From contig JBEPTZ010000149.1 in the NCBI GenBank assembly GCA_041691815.1, positions 1 through 10,018 on the forward strand: a DNA stretch of 10,018 nt, in the 5' to 3' direction. The DNA comes from 70-18 sp041691815. Its GTDB lineage: Bacteria; Pseudomonadota; Alphaproteobacteria; Acetobacterales; Acetobacteraceae. A model generated the notes under the pieces. That model saw only the letters and a list, made by a program, of their open reading frames with translations. It had not been told where the DNA came from and searched no databases. Below are positions 6,917 through 10,018 of this stretch, one piece after another. A program made the translations under genes and the position numbers. Every line of letters starts with the position of its first letter. The stretch's first letter is position 1.

Positions 6917-7734
6917 AAGCGACAGCGCTGCGGCATATGCTGATGCGCCATGCGGTGATGCTGGTGGTGTGCGCCGCCATGCTGGTGCCGTTCTACTGGG
7001 TGGTGAAAACGGCGCTGACCGGGGAAAACATCTACGAGTATCCTCCACATCTGCTGCCGAAGGACCCGCATCTCTTCAACTTCGTCGATGTGTGGTACCT
7101 GATTCCGTTCCCGCGCTACCTGCTCAACAGCGTCATCGTCGCGGTGCTGGCGGTGCTGGGCAACGTGGTGTTCAACGCCATGGCAGGCTACGCGCTGATC
7201 ATGCCATTCCTCGGCCGGCGGGCGATCCAGTTGCTGCTGTTGGCCTGCATGCTGGTGCCGTTCCAGGCCACCATCATCCCGGCCTATCTTATCACCGCGC
7301 GGCTGGGGCTGCTCAACAGCTATCTCGGCCTGGCGTTGCCGCTGCTGTCGACCATCGTGTGCATCTTCATCTTCAAAGCGAGCTTCGAGGCGATACCGCG
7401 CACGTTGATCGACGCGGCGCGCATGGATGGGCTGGGGGATGTTCGGATCCTGCTTCGGGTGATGCTGCCGCTTTCCAAGCCGGCGGTGGCGACCAACGTG
7501 ATCCTCAGCTTCATCTGGTCGTGGAACAACTTCCTGTGGCCGCTGCTGATCACGCGCGATGTGCAGATGCAGACGCTGCCGCTGGGACTGGCGCGGTTCC
7601 TCTCCTATATCGAGGACACTACCGGTGCGCTGTATGCCTTCGTGGTCATGGTGCTGGTGCCGGGCCTTGCCGTGTTCCTGCTGGCGCAGAAGGATTTCAT
7701 CCGCGGTCTGACGGCCGGCGCGTCCAAGGGCTAG
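6913..7734 (+). CDS. ABC transporter permease, MalG/UgpE type
   Basis: The 273-residue second permease of the transporter has about six membrane segments, starting near residues 12-32 and including 73-93, 105-126, 137-156, 194-213 and 239-258. The EAA loop appears as IDAARMDGLGDVRILLRVMLP at about 166-186. The N-terminal FYWVVKTALT and the C-terminal AQKDFIRGLTAGASKG are very typical of MalG-like permeases. The ATG at 6913 is chosen because it forms the ATGA overlap with the upstream permease and matches the family N-terminus; the frame is open further upstream only as a shadow of that gene. It forms a heterodimer with the first permease. Confidence 0.93.
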   Translation: MKATALRHMLMRHAVMLVVCAAMLVPFYWVVKTALTGENIYEYPPHLLPKDPHLFNFVDVWYLIPFPRYLLNSVIVAVLAVLGNVVFNAMAGYALIMPFLGRRAIQLLLLACMLVPFQATIIPAYLITARLGLLNSYLGLALPLLSTIVCIFIFKASFEAIPRTLIDAARMDGLGDVRILLRVMLPLSKPAVATNVILSFIWSWNNFLWPLLITRDVQMQTLPLGLARFLSYIEDTTGALYAFVVMVLVPGLAVFLLAQKDFIRGLTAGASKG

Positions 7735-7738
7735 GCGT

Positions 7739-8101
7739 ATGCGTGGATGGATCACCAGCCGCTTCATGCTTATCGCGCTGGTGCTGGCGCTGCTCGTGGG
7801 GGCATGGAACCTCTATGTCGCCGCGCACGCGCATGGCATGGTGACTGGGCAGGTGGTGGACGCGACGGGGCGGCCGGTTGCAGGTGCCGTGGTGCACATG
7901 TTCGGCCGCGACTTCGTCAGCGAACAGGAGCGTGGGCATGTGCTGAGCGACAGCAACGGCGGCTTCCGCTTCGATAGCAACGCCTCGCATGTGGTACAAC
8001 TGCAGGCCGAAAAGGCCGGGCAGAAGTCACCGCGGATGACGATCCGCCTGTGGTTTCGCGCCCAGGACGTCGATCTCATGAAGCCTCTGGTGCTGCGCTG
8101 A
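7739..8101 (+). CDS. Small membrane-anchored protein with a carboxypeptidase-regulatory-like domain
   Basis: The 120-residue protein has one hydrophobic helix at residues 9-28 after a positively charged N-terminus, which predicts an inner-membrane anchor with the rest in the periplasm. Residues 35-119 resemble a carboxypeptidase-regulatory-like (transthyretin/Cna-B-like) beta-sandwich: VTGQVVDATGRPVAGAVV (35-52), then SDSNGGFRF (70-78) and a final strand LMKPLVL. Such domains usually bind or scaffold and are not known to be catalytic; no enzyme motif is seen here. The start lies four bases after the permease stop, with AAGGG at 7726-7730 eight bases upstream, so it is certainly within the operon. 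It is not a standard part of a CUT1 transporter. It could help the binding protein, the permeases or a periplasmic partner, but its role is unknown. Confidence 0.75.
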   Translation: MRGWITSRFMLIALVLALLVGAWNLYVAAHAHGMVTGQVVDATGRPVAGAVVHMFGRDFVSEQERGHVLSDSNGGFRFDSNASHVVQLQAEKAGQKSPRMTIRLWFRAQDVDLMKPLVLR

Positions 8102-8191
8102 AAGCATCGCCCTGCACCAACTTCTGGATGATTGCGCTTGTATCGCTGGCGGCGCGGCGGGAGGATCGCAGCGCGAGCAGCGGAGGGTGGC

Positions 8192-9685
8192 ATGGCCGAG
8201 ATCAAGCGCAATGTGATGCTGGTGACGGTGGACCAGTGGCCGGGCTGGCTGCTGGGCTGCGCCGGGCATCCGGTGCTGCAGACGCCGACGCTGGACCAGC
8301 TGGCCCGCAACGGGGTGCACTACACCCGCGCCTATTCGGAATCGCCGATCTGCATTCCGGCGCGCCGCACGCTGATGACCGGAACCAGCACGCGCACCCA
8401 TGGCGACCGGGTGTTCGGCACCACCACGCCGTGGCCGCACCAACTGGTGTCGCTGCCGCAGGCGTTCCGCAACGCGGGCTACCAGGCGCAGAGCGTCGGC
8501 AAGCTGCATGTGTTTCCGCCGCGCGACCGGATCGGTTTCGACGACGCGCTGCTCGGCGAGGAGGGCCGGCCGCATCTGGGGACGATCGACGACTACGAGA
8601 TGTTCCTGGCGGATCGCGGGCATGTCGGGCAGCCGTTTGCCGGCGGCATGAACAATAACGGCTACATGCACCGGCCCTGGCACCTGCCGGAGGAGACCCA
8701 TGCGACCAACTGGGCGACCCAGGCGATGTGCCGGGTGATCAAGCGGCGCGACCCGACTCGGCCGAGCTTCTGGTATCTGTCGTACACCCATCCGCACCCG
8801 CCGCTGACCCCGCTGTCGGTCTACATGGAGCATTACCGCGCCTTCACCCCGCCGCCGGCACTGTGGGCGCCGTGGTGCGAGGATGCCGCGACGCTGCCGT
8901 TTCCGTTGCAGATGGCGCGGAATTTCTGGCGCATGCTGCCGCCCGAGGCGCTGGCCGAGATGCGGCGGGCGTTCTACGCGCTGTGCACGCATATCGACCA
9001 TCAGTTGCGCCTGGTGCTCGGCACGCTGCGCGAGGAGGGGCTGCTGGACGATATGGTGATCATGTTTACCGCCGACCACGGCGAGATGCTTGGCGATTTC
9101 GGGCTCTATGCCAAGCGGATGCACTACGAGGGCGCCAGCCGGGTGCCGATGATCCTGATGGGGGCGGCGGGCGACGCGCGCACGCCGCCGGGGACAAAGG
9201 ACGGGCGGCTGGTCGGGCTGGCCGATGTGATGCCGACGCTGCTGGAACTCGCCGGCGTGGCGGTGTCGGACAGCGTCGAGGGGATATCGGCGGCCGGCGC
9301 GGCGCGGCACGACGTGCTGTATGGCGATTGCCTGGATAATAACGGCGCGACCCGGATGATCCATGACGGGCGGCACAAGATGATCTGGTATCCCGCCGGC
9401 AACCGGCTGCAGCTATTTGATTTACAAGAGGACCCGTGCGAACTGCGCGACCTGGCCGGCGACGCGGCCTATCGCCAGGTGCGCGCCAGGCTGACCGAGG
9501 CGCTGTGCGCGCGGCTGTGGGGCATCGATGTAGAGGCCGGCTGGATGCGCGACGGCATGCTGCTCGGCCACGATCCGGGGCCGTATGTGGCGCGGCCCGA
9601 CCGCTCCTGGTCGGGCCAGCGCGGCTTGCATTTCCCGGCGCCACCGCAACTGGCGCAGGACAGGATGGTGGGGTTTCCGCAGTAG
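8192..9685 (+). CDS. Sulfatase-superfamily hydrolase (formylglycine type), cytoplasmic
   Basis: The 497-residue protein belongs to the type I sulfatase/phosphonate monoester hydrolase branch of the alkaline phosphatase superfamily. CIPAR at 54-58 is the CxPxR core in which the Cys becomes formylglycine; Pro56 and Arg58 are present and LMTG follows. The metal-site pair is Asp13-Gln14, as in choline sulfatases and phosphonate monoester hydrolases, rather than Asp-Asp. GKLH (103-106), THPHPP (199-204), TADHG (293-297, Asp295 and His296) and Lys308 supply the other expected active-site positions. There is no signal peptide, so it acts in the cytoplasm, presumably on an ester brought in by the adjoining transporter. 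ATG 8192 is chosen because GGAGG (8182-8186) lies five bases upstream and conserved sequence starts there; a TTG at 8132 lacks support. It follows the small membrane protein by 90 bp and ends the operon. Sulfate or phosphonate/phosphate ester specificity cannot be separated from sequence. Confidence 0.88.
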   Translation: MAEIKRNVMLVTVDQWPGWLLGCAGHPVLQTPTLDQLARNGVHYTRAYSESPICIPARRTLMTGTSTRTHGDRVFGTTTPWPHQLVSLPQAFRNAGYQAQSVGKLHVFPPRDRIGFDDALLGEEGRPHLGTIDDYEMFLADRGHVGQPFAGGMNNNGYMHRPWHLPEETHATNWATQAMCRVIKRRDPTRPSFWYLSYTHPHPPLTPLSVYMEHYRAFTPPPALWAPWCEDAATLPFPLQMARNFWRMLPPEALAEMRRAFYALCTHIDHQLRLVLGTLREEGLLDDMVIMFTADHGEMLGDFGLYAKRMHYEGASRVPMILMGAAGDARTPPGTKDGRLVGLADVMPTLLELAGVAVSDSVEGISAAGAARHDVLYGDCLDNNGATRMIHDGRHKMIWYPAGNRLQLFDLQEDPCELRDLAGDAAYRQVRARLTEALCARLWGIDVEAGWMRDGMLLGHDPGPYVARPDRSWSGQRGLHFPAPPQLAQDRMVGFPQ

Positions 9686-9849
9686 GCGGGCTCTGCTCGA
9701 TGTCGTCGCGGGCGTATACAGATGCGGCGAGCGGCGACCCAACACGCTCAAGCACAACCTTCCTACAGTAGATCCTCGCCATCGATTCGGATATCTCGCG
9801 CCACGGCGATGACTTGTTCGATCTCTACCTCGCCACACCGACTGATCCC

Positions 9850-10018
9850 ATGAGCCGCCATCACGCCCAGAGAGTGTTCGTTCCCAGTTCCTATCCCTAC
9901 ACCATTCGCCTTCTGGGCAACCGCTCTCTCCTCGGGGAGGCGTATCCATCCGCGGAGCGCCGTGGTGCGTATGTTTCAGGCTGCGGCGGCGGTGGTGACT
10001 GGCTTCGTCCAGTTCCAC
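9850..10018 (+). CDS. Possible partial reading frame of unknown function, cut by the window edge
   Basis: The frame is open from just after a TAG at 9769-9771 to the window end (82 full codons), with ATG at 9850 or TTG at 9814 as possible starts. The first part uses G/C-ending codons much like the neighbours and reads DDLFDLYLATPTDP before the ATG, then RVFVPSSYPYTIRLLGNRSL. I do not recognise it. No ribosome site precedes either start, so it may be the 3' part of an eroded gene. The minus strand offers a rival frame (stop at 9765-9763, interrupted by TGA at 9978-9976) with poorer codon use. The 9686-9849 part holds no terminator with a T-run and nothing else that I can name. Confidence 0.25.
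   Translation, partial: MSRHHAQRVFVPSSYPYTIRLLGNRSLLGEAYPSAERRGAYVSGCGGGGDWLRPVP

Noticed and set aside
8027..9376. 449-codon minus-strand frame across the sulfatase
   Set aside because: Antisense shadow of a gene with intact active-site motifs; His/Arg/Gln-rich and unrecognisable.
1..10018. CRISPR array, tRNA or rRNA
   Set aside because: No regularly spaced direct repeats, cloverleaf or ribosomal motifs were seen on either strand; the only tandem repeat is the two-copy IS end at 89-132.

Overview
The window is GC-rich (by eye about two thirds G+C, with strong G/C at third codon positions) and has the look of an alphaproteobacterium, possibly of the Rhodospirillales/Acetobacteraceae type. 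That placement is an impression from composition and gene content. No rRNA, tRNA or lineage marker is present to prove it.

Layout. Positions 1-139 end in tandem GGACGCGA-containing repeats closed by TTGACA, which look like the outer end of an IS21-type insertion sequence. It abuts the C-terminal two thirds of a glycerophosphodiester phosphodiesterase gene (to 622) that has lost its catalytic N-terminus. A 524-bp stretch without a convincing gene follows, rich in short palindromes. Next are a VAO-family FAD-linked sugar/lactone oxidase (1147-2490, +) and, facing it, a Gfo/Idh/MocA-family dehydrogenase (2585-3592, -). Divergent from the dehydrogenase is a compact six-gene + strand cluster (3671-9685): a MalK/UgpC-type ABC ATPase, a family-1 substrate-binding protein with a Tat-like signal, two MalF/MalG-type permeases joined by ATGA overlaps, a small membrane-anchored carboxypeptidase-regulatory-like domain protein, and a cytoplasmic sulfatase-superfamily hydrolase with the CxPxR formylglycine motif. 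The last 330 bases hold only a weak, edge-truncated reading frame.

How the genes may work together (inference). The transporter would import a carbohydrate or polyol ester, the signal-less sulfatase/phosphonate-ester-hydrolase relative would cleave the ester in the cytoplasm, and the dehydrogenase (perhaps with the FAD oxidase) would oxidise the freed sugar or polyol. A GAAACCGCTTTC palindrome with a central CG, resembling a LacI/GalR-family operator, lies in the 78-bp divergent region and could control both directions. No regulator gene, formylglycine-generating enzyme or sulfite/sulfate handling gene is visible.

The parts belong to known families. The least ordinary elements are the small anchored beta-sandwich protein inside the transporter/sulfatase operon, the unknown substrate of the cassette, and the structured non-coding stretch at 623-1146.
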